NCBI GenBank assembly: GCA_964603615.1
Contig: CAZRVU010000004.1
Span: forward strand, 34,795 to 98,794
Source of the DNA: JAAZMI01 sp964603615
Lineage (GTDB): Bacteria > Bacillota > Dethiobacteria > DTU022 > UBA8154
Direction: 5' to 3'
Length of the DNA: 64,000 nt
The notes under the pieces are model-generated. The model made no database searches. It worked only from the letters and a program-made list of their open reading frames with translations, and had not been told where the DNA came from. This document shows positions 1 to 8,936 of this stretch, one piece after another (position 1 is the first letter of the stretch; every line of letters starts with the position of its first letter). The position numbers and the translations under genes are program-made.

Positions 1-667
1 TTTTTTCCAGGGTGATATAAGGAAAACAAAGGTTTATAAGCCCCTGGTTGTCTTTAATCTGAGCATTAAAGGTAACCAGGGCCACCGTTTCCGTGGAAGC
101 GAACATCTGGTTAAATTGAGGATTAGTATCCATGCCTTCAATAACCGGCGTCAAATCTACAATATCTTCCCAACAATAGCGCAAATTGTTCAAAAATTTT
201 TCGTTCAAATTTCGCATCACGGAGATCTCAATATCTGTCAGCTCCCTGCTATACCGGGGATAACTGCCTTCACCGCCAAAAACAAGATCGATCAAGGGAA
301 AGACAAAGGAGGGGTTGGTTTCGAGCATAGCATTGCCCATTTCGGCATTCATACTAAAAACTGTAATGAGTGTGGGTAAAGGCAGGGAAAAAATAAATTC
401 CTCATATGTAACCTGGCTAACAGAAACTAGTTGCACTTGTACGGGCACCCGTAAATAGGCTCCCAAAAAGTTCCCTAAAATGCGGGAATAATTTTCATGT
501 AAGATCTGCAACGTGCGCATCTGCTCCTTAGAAAACTTGCTGGGACGCCTGAAATCATAACCGCGGTACTCTTCAGCATCCTCAGGTTTTTCCTCCTTTA
601 GTTCTCCGCTGCTTAAAGCAAAAATTAGGGAATCTATCTCTGCTTGCGATAAAACATCTTTAGTCAG
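1..667 (-). CDS. fliM: Flagellar motor switch protein FliM (C-terminus beyond window edge)
   Basis: FliM is part of the C-ring of the flagellar motor and binds phosphorylated CheY. I translated the minus strand by hand. The frame is open from 667 to the window edge (222 codons of a family usually about 330 aa) and begins LTKDVLSQAEIDSLIFALSS, which matches the conserved N-terminal CheY-binding peptide. The body has FliM-like text such as DFRRPSKFSKEQMRTL and HENYSRILGNFLGAYLR. The start is unusual. There is a good Shine-Dalgarno GGAGG at 678-682 and an in-frame stop TAA just upstream of it, and the only start-like codon before the conserved peptide is CTG at 665-667, ten bases after the GGAGG. 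The gene follows flgG and is far from fliN (about 12.5 kb), although the two are usually neighbours. Confidence 0.9.
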   Translation of the reverse strand, partial: MTKDVLSQAEIDSLIFALSSGELKEEKPEDAEEYRGYDFRRPSKFSKEQMRTLQILHENYSRILGNFLGAYLRVPVQVQLVSVSQVTYEEFIFSLPLPTLITVFSMNAEMGNAMLETNPSFVFPLIDLVFGGEGSYPRYSRELTDIEISVMRNLNEKFLNNLRYCWEDIVDLTPVIEGMDTNPQFNQMFASTETVALVTFNAQIKDNQGLINLCFPYITLEK

Positions 668-731
668 GGCTTGCTCACCTCCTTAAAATTATTTGCGTGT
701 CCTTTGCCAGGTATGTTTTTCCGGCAGGGGC

Positions 732-1619
732 CTAAACCTGCAGGTTCAAAGTTTGCATCCAAAGCTCATCGGCGGTAGTAAGGGTCCTGGCCGTTGCCTG
801 CAATGCTCTTTGCCCGCGGACGAGCATTATCAACTGACCGGTAAAATCGACGTTGGAGCCTTCTAAATAACCTTGACGGATCAATCCAAAGCCGTTTTCC
901 CCTGCCTTTCCTTCTTGCGGGGGGCCACTTCTTGCCGCTGGTAAAAACAGGTTTCCGCCAACCGGGGAAAGACTTTGCGGGTTGGTAAAACGGTGCAATG
1001 AAACCTCCCCTATTTTTACCCGGCCGGTTAACGGCGGCTTCATATTTTCGTCTTCCTCTCGAATCGGGGGTTCCTCCTCTTCTAGGCTCGAAGGTTCCTC
1101 CTCTTCCGGGGCCAACCCGGAGGGAAATATAAAATAAATATCGCCCTGTGCGGTAATCTCCAACTCCAAGGCCTTGTTTATCTCCTCTGCAGACCAGTCG
1201 CCACGCCAGGTATAATCGAGCCTGTCACCCCCTGCCGTCACCAGCCTGCCTTTTTCATCCAGCCCAAAATTCCCGCAGCGGGTATAGGCATAGCTGCCAT
1301 CAGGCCTGATGACCCGGAAAAAACCCTCCCCGGCCAAGGCCAAATCATAGTGCCTCCCCGTGTAGTTCAAGGAACCCTCCCGGAAAGAAGAAATGGAACC
1401 GTTCATAGCAGCTCCCATCCCACTACGGGGTGGCAACGATGCCCTGCCCGTTACCGGCAAACGGCGTTCACTGAGAAAGCGGTAGGGCAGCTCCTGAAAA
1501 GAAATCAGCCTTTCCTTGTAGGCCGCTGTATTTACGTTAGACAGGTTATGCGCGGCCACATCTAGCATTTGTTGGTGCACACGTAACCCGGTGGAACCGT
1601 TAGCGATAGCTTTGAGCAT
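732..1619 (-). CDS. flgG: Flagellar hook-basal body rod protein, FlgG/FlhP family
   Basis: A 295-aa rod/hook family protein exported by the flagellar secretion system to build the rod. The N-terminus has the family motif AAHNLSNVNTAAYK (residues 22-35), the central part has LALAGEGFFRV (residues 93-103), and the C-terminus carries the helix GSNVDFTGQLIMLVRGQRALQ that packs against the N-terminal helix. An acidic insertion of Glu/Pro-rich sequence sits at residues 171-191, which is not typical of the family. The Shine-Dalgarno GGGAGG precedes the ATG. It follows flgF, as in the flhO-flhP pair of Bacillus, so FlhP would be an equally good name. Distinguishing FlgF from FlgG needs an alignment. 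Confidence 0.88.
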   Translation of the reverse strand: MLKAIANGSTGLRVHQQMLDVAAHNLSNVNTAAYKERLISFQELPYRFLSERRLPVTGRASLPPRSGMGAAMNGSISSFREGSLNYTGRHYDLALAGEGFFRVIRPDGSYAYTRCGNFGLDEKGRLVTAGGDRLDYTWRGDWSAEEINKALELEITAQGDIYFIFPSGLAPEEEEPSSLEEEEPPIREEDENMKPPLTGRVKIGEVSLHRFTNPQSLSPVGGNLFLPAARSGPPQEGKAGENGFGLIRQGYLEGSNVDFTGQLIMLVRGQRALQATARTLTTADELWMQTLNLQV

Positions 1620-1653
1620 ACGAATCCTCCCTTTTGAAAAATAACCGTGACAA

Positions 1654-2412
1654 TTAACCTAAAGATCCTAGCTCGTTGGCCGCTCTGGACAGCAGGCGAT
1701 CGTAAGCCTGGGAAATTTTCTGTGCCGCCTCGTAGCAACGGCGCACTTTAAGCAAATTGGTCATTTGGCGCAACAAATCTGTGTTAGATTCCTCTAAATA
1801 CCCTTGCCAAACCTCCGCCTCAGCACGCTGTGGTCTAGCACCTTCCGCCGCCCGGAAAAGGTTTTGCCCCTCTTTCCAAATAATATCATCCGGGGCAAAA
1901 GCCAGTAGCTGTAAACGATCCACCCTTTCCCCCCGGGCATAGACATCACCAGCCCGGTCCACCGTTACTGAACCATCCTGCAAATTAAGCGGGCCGTTTT
2001 CTCCTAATACCGGATAACCGGCAAAGTTGACCAGCATCCCGGCAGCGTTAAGCTGAAAACGCCCGTCCCGGCTGTAAGCAAGCCCGGTGGGGGTCTCTAA
2101 AACAAAAAAACCTTCTCCCTGCAAAGCCAGGTCTAGCAACTCTTCGGTTTTTAAAAGATCACCGTTTAAAAAAACCAGGGGCGTTTCCTCCACGGCAACA
2201 TTTAAAACTGCCGGGCCAATGGGTTGCAAACTGGTTCCTACCCGGGAGCTCATTTTTTCCCGGCGGTAAAGCAATATCTCCGGAAACGATCCCTGCACCG
2301 GCTCGCTCATCTTGTAGCCGGGAGTATGCAGATTGGCCAGGTTCTGGCCGATGTTTTCCAGATAAAACTGGTTGGCCAACATCGAACCGGCCGACTGGTA
2401 AATCCCGCGCAT
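1654..2412 (-). CDS. flgF: Flagellar hook-basal body rod protein, FlgF/FlhO family
   Basis: A 252-aa rod protein paralogous to the next gene. The N-terminal motif is ENIGQNLANLHTPGYK (residues 19-34), followed by LALQGEGFFVLETPTG in the middle and the C-terminal helix LEESNTDLLRQMTNLLKVRR. A Shine-Dalgarno GGGGAGG lies upstream of the ATG. It is the first of two adjacent rod genes after the SwrB-like gene, an arrangement like flhO-flhP. Its exact position in the rod (proximal or distal) cannot be told from sequence alone. Confidence 0.87.
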   Translation of the reverse strand: MRGIYQSAGSMLANQFYLENIGQNLANLHTPGYKMSEPVQGSFPEILLYRREKMSSRVGTSLQPIGPAVLNVAVEETPLVFLNGDLLKTEELLDLALQGEGFFVLETPTGLAYSRDGRFQLNAAGMLVNFAGYPVLGENGPLNLQDGSVTVDRAGDVYARGERVDRLQLLAFAPDDIIWKEGQNLFRAAEGARPQRAEAEVWQGYLEESNTDLLRQMTNLLKVRRCYEAAQKISQAYDRLLSRAANELGSLG

Positions 2413-2498
2413 GCGTACCTTCCTCCCCCCAACAGTATTCCAATTTTACAAAAACACCGTTCAATAACCTTATCGACGCCCGCTATCGTATTTTAATG

Positions 2499-3023
2499 TC
2501 AACCCGGGAATAAAATTTTATTTTTCTTTCCGTACCGCTTCAAGAAAAGCACTAGCTCTACTTCACCCTGCCTGATCTTTAGCTGCCGGGCAATTTCTGG
2601 CAGGGAAAGACCTTCCTGGTAAAGACGGTAGATCTCCTGGCGGCACTGCACAACTTTAGAGGTTTGGCCAGTAACCGGCAGGTTGCTTTTGCCCGGGGAA
2701 AAGGCCGCTTCGTTTTGTGGAACTGGTTCGCCTGGATATTTCCTTGTAAGATTAAGGGCAGAAAGCCCGTCTTCTATTTCATATACTTTTAGCTTTACAT
2801 TTTGCAACTCCAAATCTACCCCTTCTATCTGATGGGCAAGATCTTCCGTCTTTTGTTGTAATTTTTTGAACATAAATTGCAGGTCCAGGGAAATAGTGTT
2901 TTGTTCCCGGGCAAAACGTGCCCCCCAAAAAGTAAGGGGAAAATAGCAGTGACCAAACCACAAGGTTAGAAGAAATCCAACTGGCAACCCGAGAAGCAAA
3001 CCCCAAAATAACACGCTTTTCAT
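2499..3023 (-). CDS. SwrB-like membrane protein with C-terminal helix-turn-helix (DUF6115-like)
   Basis: A 174-aa protein with one N-terminal membrane span (about residues 4-24), a likely coiled coil (about 45-85), a low-complexity linker, and a C-terminal helix-turn-helix-like stretch EIYRLYQEGLSLPEIARQLK (130-149). The position directly after sigD and the layout (single span, coiled coil, short C-terminal domain, length near 167 aa) are those of Bacillus SwrB, which promotes assembly of the flagellar export apparatus. The assignment rests mainly on synteny and architecture. The C-terminal helices may be a protein-binding rather than a DNA-binding module, because the protein is membrane anchored. 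Confidence 0.65.
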   Translation of the reverse strand: MKSVLFWGLLLGLPVGFLLTLWFGHCYFPLTFWGARFAREQNTISLDLQFMFKKLQQKTEDLAHQIEGVDLELQNVKLKVYEIEDGLSALNLTRKYPGEPVPQNEAAFSPGKSNLPVTGQTSKVVQCRQEIYRLYQEGLSLPEIARQLKIRQGEVELVLFLKRYGKKNKILFPG

Positions 3024-3092
3024 CTCCCACTACTGTGTTATTTTACTGCAACCAACCGGGTAAAACATTTTTCCCGGTTTTTCCTGGCACTA

Positions 3093-3866
3093 CTACCCTT
3101 CTAAATAATCAGCCTCCTGCAACTTTTCCCTTAAATTCAAAATCGCTTTGGCATGTATTTGAGAAACGCGGGCTGTAGATACTTTTATAACCTGTCCTAT
3201 TTCCCTTAAAGTAAGTTCTTCTTGATAGTAAAGAGCCAACACTAATTTTTCCCTTTCCTTGAGCCCCTCGATTGCTTTTCCGAGCAGTTCGCATCGCTCT
3301 TCTTTTTCCAGGCTTTCTTCCGGGCGGGCAAAGAGCCCCAAACCGCCACCGGAGATTGTTTCCCCGGAAACGTTAGAAGAAGCGGTGGCAGGAGTAGTGA
3401 AAAACAGCTCTTCCAGGGAAAGCAAGGACAAACTATTAATCTGGGCATACACCTGTTCAACCTCTACCAAAGTCCATCCCAGCTCCCCGGCCAGCTCCGT
3501 CCCCGAGGGCTCCCTCCCCAGAATGTGGCCCATTTTTTGTTCGGCAACCTGCAATTGACGTAGACGTTGATATACGGAGCGGGGCACCCAGGTTGCTTTG
3601 CGCAGTTCATCCAGCATCGCCCCGCGGATCCGCCAGGTAGCAAAAGTTTTAAAACTAGCCTCCCGGGAGGGATCATAGCGCTCCACAGCCTCCAGCAGGC
3701 CGATAACCCCGCAGGCAGCCAACTCCTCCTCTTCTACATGAGAAGGCAACCCCACGGCCAACCGCCCTGCTATCCGCTTAACCAGAGGAAGATATTCTAC
3801 AATAAGGTCTTCTTTGGCCACTTCGTCTCCGGTTTGCATATATTTTTGCCAGAGCCCCTCTGTCAA
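3093..3866 (-). CDS. sigD: RNA polymerase sigma factor for flagellar genes (SigD/FliA)
   Basis: A 257-aa sigma-28 family factor that directs transcription of late flagellar and motility genes. Region 2 is clear (FKTFATWRIRGAMLDELRKA, followed by WVPRSV). The region 4 helix-turn-helix is LTLREIGQVIKVSTARVSQI near the C-terminus. Between them is a Ser/Gly-rich insertion of about 25 residues (TTPATASSNVSGETISGGG) that is not part of the core fold. The start is TTG with a good GGGGGG Shine-Dalgarno just upstream. In this window its anti-sigma factor FlgM lies at about 38.5-38.8 kb, and a matching promoter precedes fliD. Confidence 0.95.
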   Translation of the reverse strand: MTEGLWQKYMQTGDEVAKEDLIVEYLPLVKRIAGRLAVGLPSHVEEEELAACGVIGLLEAVERYDPSREASFKTFATWRIRGAMLDELRKATWVPRSVYQRLRQLQVAEQKMGHILGREPSGTELAGELGWTLVEVEQVYAQINSLSLLSLEELFFTTPATASSNVSGETISGGGLGLFARPEESLEKEERCELLGKAIEGLKEREKLVLALYYQEELTLREIGQVIKVSTARVSQIHAKAILNLREKLQEADYLEG

Positions 3867-3877
3867 GTTTTTCCCCC

Positions 3878-4672
3878 CTAGAGCAACCTATGCCGGAGCA
3901 TAAAAAATATAAAACGAACGATCTCATCTTGTGTCCTTTCGCTCATTTCCAAAAACTCCACCCCGTAACGGTAGTGCCTATCCTCCCCTGCTTTAGAGGA
4001 TATAAGCCTGACGATCCGGCCCTTGACTAGCATCATCTTTTTATTTTTCTTGCTGCTTTGTAAAAAAAAGCGCAGCGCCAAGACGGTGCCTGGCGGCAAA
4101 TTGCGCCTGGCAACGAGCATCAATCCTCCTCCGCTTAGATTGGTCGCAACCGCCGGGGCAGGTTGATGAGCTTCAACCTGCCGGTATAGGGCGAGTATTT
4201 CTTGATCCATTTCCACATTCCATTTTTCCGGTGACACTATTTTAAGGGTTGCTCCTCCCGGCCTGCCAACCTCCCGTTTCTTGTTAGAAATTTTAGGGGG
4301 GAGATCGTTAGCGAGCACCCAATAATCTACATTTATAGTGTGATCTAGGCGGTAAAAGTGCCGCCTTTGGCGCCGTTTAATATTTTCCGGCCAGTTAAGC
4401 AGGTAAAGAAAAACGCGGGCGCTTTTTTTTCCTCCAACAACCTTGCTGTTAAAATAATATAAGGCATCGTCCAGTAAGACGCGAAAAAGATATTCGGTTC
4501 CTTGTTGCAATTTGAGCTTTTTTCTTTCCTTCAGGGGGACGCCGATAGCAAGCCCACCTGCATTTACCTCCTGCAGCAAGCTTTTATAGTAGACACCGCT
4601 GGCGGGATCGTAAACCTCCAGCAACATATTTTCACGAAAGAAATCCTTGATCCGCATATTTCTGGCACCCAA
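3878..4672 (-). CDS. Flagellar brake PilZ-domain protein (YcgR/DgrA type)
   Basis: A 264-aa protein with an N-terminal YcgR-N-like domain and a PilZ domain. PilZ proteins bind cyclic di-GMP. The two binding motifs are visible: RxxxR as RHFYR (residues 104-108) and NxSxxG as NLSGGG (178-183). About 65 extra residues separate the two motifs, longer than usual. It sits between flhG and sigD, so it probably slows or stops the motor when cyclic di-GMP is high. The start is uncertain: a TTG at 4672 directly abuts a GAGGG, while the internal ATG at 4657 is 16 bases downstream of it. Confidence 0.85.
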   Translation of the reverse strand: MGARNMRIKDFFRENMLLEVYDPASGVYYKSLLQEVNAGGLAIGVPLKERKKLKLQQGTEYLFRVLLDDALYYFNSKVVGGKKSARVFLYLLNWPENIKRRQRRHFYRLDHTINVDYWVLANDLPPKISNKKREVGRPGGATLKIVSPEKWNVEMDQEILALYRQVEAHQPAPAVATNLSGGGLMLVARRNLPPGTVLALRFFLQSSKKNKKMMLVKGRIVRLISSKAGEDRHYRYGVEFLEMSERTQDEIVRFIFFMLRHRLL

Positions 4673-4684
4673 CCCTCTTGATAT

Positions 4685-5581
4685 TTATTCTATCCGCCAT
4701 AAATTTAAAAGCCGCCGCATAAATCCTTTTTTTTTGCAAGTTTTTAGCTCTTCTTTCTCCGTCGTTTCCGCACCAAATAGTATGCGGCGGGCAATATGCC
4801 TTGTGCACTGGGTTGCTCGCGAGTGGGGAAATTGCAGGACATACGGGTAACTGCTCAGGACCGCTTTCGAAACACTGCGATCGTACTCGATGCCCCCCAG
4901 GAAAACCACCTTTAAATCCAGAAAGCTATCACATACTTTTTTAATCCGTTTAAACACATGTTCACCATCATGGGCATTATTGATCATGTTCACAATGAGG
5001 TGTACTTGTGAATGCAACTTATAACTATCAACTATTTTTATAATACTATAAACATCGGTAATGGCCGTCGGCTCGGGAGTGGTCACCAGGATCAGCTCGT
5101 CTGCCGCAGCGATAAAACTTAAAACATCGTGGGAAAGGCCGGCCGAACAGTCCACCAATAGCAAGTCACCTTTTTCCTCCAAGGTGGAAAACCGTGCAAT
5201 TAACTGTTCCCGCTGCTGGCGATCCAAATTGACAATCTGGGAAAGGCCAGAACCGCCGGGGATTACCTCCACATGGGCCGGCCCCCTTAAAATCACGTCC
5301 TGTATATCTCTCCCGCCCTGGATTACATCGAGCAGTGTAAAACGCGCCTTTAAATCGAGGAGAATATCTACATTGGCCATGCCCAGATCCGTGTCCAAAA
5401 TAATAACTTTCTGTCCCCATTGACCTAAAATAAGAGCCAGGTTAACGACAATATTGGTTTTACCAACGCCTCCCTTGCCGCTGGCTACGACAATGGTGCG
5501 TAGCAATCCATTTTTACGGAGAGAACTAACAGTCTGGTTCCTTTGAAAAATTTCACGCATGCGCTGTGCTTGATCGGCCAT
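4685..5581 (-). CDS. flhG: Flagellar number regulator FlhG (MinD/ParA-family ATPase)
   Basis: A 298-aa MinD-type ATPase that, with FlhF, controls flagellum number and placement and helps assemble the C-ring. The deviant Walker A KGGVGKT is at residues 36-42, followed by VIILDTDLGMANVDILL. It ends with a basic, probably amphipathic C-terminus (TCKKKGFMRRLLNLWRIE) that could act as a membrane-targeting helix. The residues QxxxLR before the P-loop (QTVSSLRKNG) resemble the activator helix that stimulates FlhF. It starts one base after the flhF stop codon, so the pair is cotranscribed. Confidence 0.94.
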   Translation of the reverse strand: MADQAQRMREIFQRNQTVSSLRKNGLLRTIVVASGKGGVGKTNIVVNLALILGQWGQKVIILDTDLGMANVDILLDLKARFTLLDVIQGGRDIQDVILRGPAHVEVIPGGSGLSQIVNLDRQQREQLIARFSTLEEKGDLLLVDCSAGLSHDVLSFIAAADELILVTTPEPTAITDVYSIIKIVDSYKLHSQVHLIVNMINNAHDGEHVFKRIKKVCDSFLDLKVVFLGGIEYDRSVSKAVLSSYPYVLQFPHSRATQCTRHIARRILFGAETTEKEELKTCKKKGFMRRLLNLWRIE

Positions 5582-5582
5582 T

Positions 5583-6665
5583 TCATTCTGCCTCCCCCAG
5601 GATTAAGGCGCTCATTTTTTCAACATCTGCCAAACAAAGATCATCGGGAACATTTTGTCCCGTAGTCAGGTAGATTACTGGTAAATCACTCAGGTAGATG
5701 CTATTGAGCAGCGTACCATAAGTGTCTGTCTCGTCAACCTTGGTGATGATAAGACGATTGTATGCCATGCAATTAAAATTTTTGCAGATCAAACGTAAAT
5801 CCCGTGCTTTAGTCGTCGCACTGATCACCATAAATATTTCTGCCGCCGGCAGATTTCGCAAATAACCGGCTAATTCTTGGATATGGGGAATATTCAAAGT
5901 GCTCCGGCCGGCTGTATCGATGAGAATACGCTGGCAATTGCTTAGTTTCTCTAAAGCACGTTTTAGTTCACCGGGGCTGACTGCCACCTCTAAGGGAAGA
6001 CTGGCAATATCAGCATAGGTGCGGAGCTGTTCAACGGCACCGATGCGGTAGTGATCAATGGTAATAATCCCCACTTTCTCACTGTGGTAAAAAGCATAAC
6101 GCGCCGCCAGTTTGGCCAAAGTAGTGGTCTTCCCCACTCCTGTAGGGCCCACAAATACTTGAACGGCAGCACTTTTTTCCGGTGCAACCCTCAATTTTTT
6201 ACGTATTTTTTGACGCAAAATTAAGCCGATGACCTCTTCTGTCAACTGTACTTCACCGGCAATCTCGGTTTTAATTTCTGTTAAAAAATCCTCGATCAGT
6301 TCCTCTAAAACGTCCTGCTGTTGCAGTTGTAAACGCCAATTTTCTAGCTCCTCCCATTCTTGCTCCTTATCTTTTCTAGGCATATGGCTGCGGTTTAAAA
6401 GGCGGTTGATCATCGTCCGGAGCTCGCCGATCTCCTCTTGAATATTTTTTTGAACATCATCCCCATTGGCCTGTCCGGCTTGTTTGAAGCGCGACGCAGT
6501 CTCCACCGCTGCCGTAACCTCCATCTGCCGCGATGTAAAGAATCCCCTGAGGCCTTTTTTACGCACTTTACGGCTTTGAATTATTACTGCTTCCGGTCCC
6601 AACTCTTCTCTAATCCGGAGCATACCTTCCTTCATGTCCTGCACATAATATTTTCTAACCTTCAT
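5583..6665 (-). CDS. flhF: Flagellar SRP-family GTPase FlhF
   Basis: A 360-aa GTPase of the SRP54/FtsY family that marks the site of flagellum assembly. The N-terminal basic domain is followed by a helical N domain. The P-loop is GPTGVGKT (173-180), and the G3 motif is DTAGR (250-254). Its ATG lies inside the end of flhA (11-base overlap), and flhG follows directly, the standard flhA-flhF-flhG order. Confidence 0.95.
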   Translation of the reverse strand: MKVRKYYVQDMKEGMLRIREELGPEAVIIQSRKVRKKGLRGFFTSRQMEVTAAVETASRFKQAGQANGDDVQKNIQEEIGELRTMINRLLNRSHMPRKDKEQEWEELENWRLQLQQQDVLEELIEDFLTEIKTEIAGEVQLTEEVIGLILRQKIRKKLRVAPEKSAAVQVFVGPTGVGKTTTLAKLAARYAFYHSEKVGIITIDHYRIGAVEQLRTYADIASLPLEVAVSPGELKRALEKLSNCQRILIDTAGRSTLNIPHIQELAGYLRNLPAAEIFMVISATTKARDLRLICKNFNCMAYNRLIITKVDETDTYGTLLNSIYLSDLPVIYLTTGQNVPDDLCLADVEKMSALILGEAE

Positions 6666-8691
6666 CTTCTTTCAACACTCCTACAGATTCTACCTCCAAC
6701 TGGGGCAAAATTTCCTGAAATGATAACACAGCTAAGTCTGGCAGGTACCGTTCCACGAGGCGACGGAAAGGAAGCCTGATGCGCGGCGAGGCCAACACCA
6801 CCGGGGAAAGCCCTTCCTGGCGCAACCTCTCCACCATATTGGAAATACCCTGTAAAATTTTCTGCGCAACGAGTGGTTCCAAAACAGGATAAGTACCCTG
6901 TACAGTCTGTTGCAGCGCATCGGCAATACGTTTCTCCAAAAGGGGATCGAGGGTAATTGCCAAAAGTTTTTGCTCCTCGCCGGCAAAACGTGAACTAATC
7001 GTGCGGGGCATAGACTGGCGGACATATTCTGTCAAGACGTCAGCATCTTTACTTGCCGGTGCAAAATCGGCAAGAACCTCCAATATGGAAGGAAGATCTA
7101 GCAGTGGAATATTCTCCTTCAACAGATTTTGTAAAATTTTTTGAACCTCCCCGATACTCATCAAATCAGGGAAAAGTTCCTCGACCACTGCCGGACGGGT
7201 TTCCTTAACCATATCGACCATCTCCTTGACTTCCTGCCTGCCCAACAGTTCATAAGCATGAACACGGATCACCTCAGTGAGATGGGTAATCATTACCGTG
7301 GCCGTATCTACGACCGTGCACCCTTTTAGCTCCGCTTCCTCCTTCTGCTCGGGAGAAAGCCAGGTTGCCGGCAAGTCAAAGGTGGGTTCCCGCGTGGGAA
7401 TACCACCCAACTCCGCCAGTGAAACCTCCGGGGGATTTAAAGCCAGGATATAGCCAGGCCGCAGTTCCCCGCGGGCAATTTCGTTGCCCTTGAGCTTAAA
7501 GATGTAGACATTGGGGGGTAACTGGATGTTATCCCGGATACGGATCGGGCGGACAATGATCCCTAATTCCGCGGCCAGGCGCCGGCGGGCAGTCGTGATG
7601 CGCCGGAGAAGATCGCCGTTGTACTTTTTTTCGGTCAAAGAAACAAGATTATAGCCAATCTCGATCTCCAGCAAATCAACCCTTAGTAAAGAGCGCAGCT
7701 CCTCTTCGGCGGTGGGCAGCACCTGTTCGCTTTCTTTAGTTCTGGCCTCCTTTTGCATGCTGCTTGCCTTTTCTTCTTTGAAAAGGGTCCAGGCTCCAAA
7801 CCCACAGGCCACAGCCAAAATAAAAAAAGGGGTAAAGGGCAAAGCCGGAACCAACCCTAAAGATAGAAGAATAAAAGCAGTAATTGCCAAAACCTTGGGG
7901 AAACTAAAAAACTGGGCGCTCAGGTCCGTGCCTAAACCTTTTTCCGCTGTTGAACGGGTAACCAACATCGCCGCAGCCGTGGAGATCAACAAAGCCGGTA
8001 TCTGGGCAACGAGACCATCCCCCACCGTTAAAATGGTGTAAGTGCGTGCCGCCACAGCCACGTCCATCCCCCGCACGAGCACCCCGATCATCAGGCCCCC
8101 CAGAACATTGATCAAAACGATGACAATACCCGCAATTGCATCGCCCCGCACAAACTTGCTGGCACCATCCATCGCCCCGAAAAAATCGGCCTCCCTTTGC
8201 AGCTCGCGACGCTTATTGCGAGCCTCTTCTTCACCAATCAGGCCGGCATTGAAATCGGCATCAATGCTCATTTGTTTGCCAGGCATGGCATCGAGGGTAA
8301 AACGGGCTGCCACTTCGGAGATACGCCCCGTGCCGCTAGTAATGACCACAAATTGTACCAGGGTTATAATGACAAAAATTATGAGACCAACGATATAATT
8401 GCCGCCGACGACAAAAACACCAAAAGCGTTGATTACTTCACCCGCCCGCGCCTCGGTAAGAATCAAACGCGTGGAGGAAATATTCAAAGCCAGGCGGAAA
8501 AGGGTGGAGACCAGCAGGACAGAAGGGAAAGTGGCTAATTGAAGGATCTCTGTCACAAAAAGTGTCACCAGAATCACGATCAAAGAAAAAGTAATGTTAA
8601 TAACGAGTAGGATGTCCAACAACAGGGGGTGGATCGGAATAACGATGATCGCGATTACCAGCACAAAAGCTAACCCCATTAAAACATCCAT
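6655..8691 (-). CDS. flhA: Flagellar type III export gate protein FlhA
   Basis: A 678-aa integral membrane export gate component. The N-terminal half has about eight hydrophobic spans and the FHIPEP-family text TLFRLALNISSTRLIL and GDAIAGIVIVLINVLGG. The C-terminal half is the cytoplasmic ring that docks substrate-chaperone complexes. Length is normal. It is separated from flhB by about 245 bp containing its own promoter (see 8892-8920), so flhA, flhF, flhG and the genes after them can be transcribed independently of the upstream operon. Confidence 0.97.
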   Translation of the reverse strand: MDVLMGLAFVLVIAIIVIPIHPLLLDILLVINITFSLIVILVTLFVTEILQLATFPSVLLVSTLFRLALNISSTRLILTEARAGEVINAFGVFVVGGNYIVGLIIFVIITLVQFVVITSGTGRISEVAARFTLDAMPGKQMSIDADFNAGLIGEEEARNKRRELQREADFFGAMDGASKFVRGDAIAGIVIVLINVLGGLMIGVLVRGMDVAVAARTYTILTVGDGLVAQIPALLISTAAAMLVTRSTAEKGLGTDLSAQFFSFPKVLAITAFILLSLGLVPALPFTPFFILAVACGFGAWTLFKEEKASSMQKEARTKESEQVLPTAEEELRSLLRVDLLEIEIGYNLVSLTEKKYNGDLLRRITTARRRLAAELGIIVRPIRIRDNIQLPPNVYIFKLKGNEIARGELRPGYILALNPPEVSLAELGGIPTREPTFDLPATWLSPEQKEEAELKGCTVVDTATVMITHLTEVIRVHAYELLGRQEVKEMVDMVKETRPAVVEELFPDLMSIGEVQKILQNLLKENIPLLDLPSILEVLADFAPASKDADVLTEYVRQSMPRTISSRFAGEEQKLLAITLDPLLEKRIADALQQTVQGTYPVLEPLVAQKILQGISNMVERLRQEGLSPVVLASPRIRLPFRRLVERYLPDLAVLSFQEILPQLEVESVGVLKEDEG

Positions 8692-8891
8692 ATTTTTGAA
8701 AATGCTCGTCCAAACCAGGCGCCACGCTTGTATAGGAAAACGCCCCTTTCCTGAAGTAAAAATTTATTTTATGTTCTAGCTTATTTAAACTCATTGCCCT
8801 CAACATACCTGTAAACATGTGCAAAATTTAGCGAAAAACAAATTAAGTTTTCCACAATCCCCCTTTATAGACAACATTTAGAATTAACTCT

Positions 8892-8920
8892 ATTATATGG
8901 CCATTGCCTCTATTTTACAA
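8892..8920 (-). promoter_or_regulatory. Vegetative-type promoter ahead of flhA
   Basis: On the minus strand, TTGTAA (8915-8920), 17 bases, then a perfect TATAAT (8892-8897). Transcription would start near 8885, giving an unusually long leader of about 195 bases before the flhA ATG. I see no known riboswitch in the leader. It is AT-rich with several short ATG-started frames. Confidence 0.65.
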
Positions 8921-8936
8921 GTATTCTGTCGAAACT

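Noticed and set aside
8597..8824. A 75-codon minus-strand frame across the flhA start
   Set aside because: Out of frame with flhA, overlaps its first codons, and has no family similarity.
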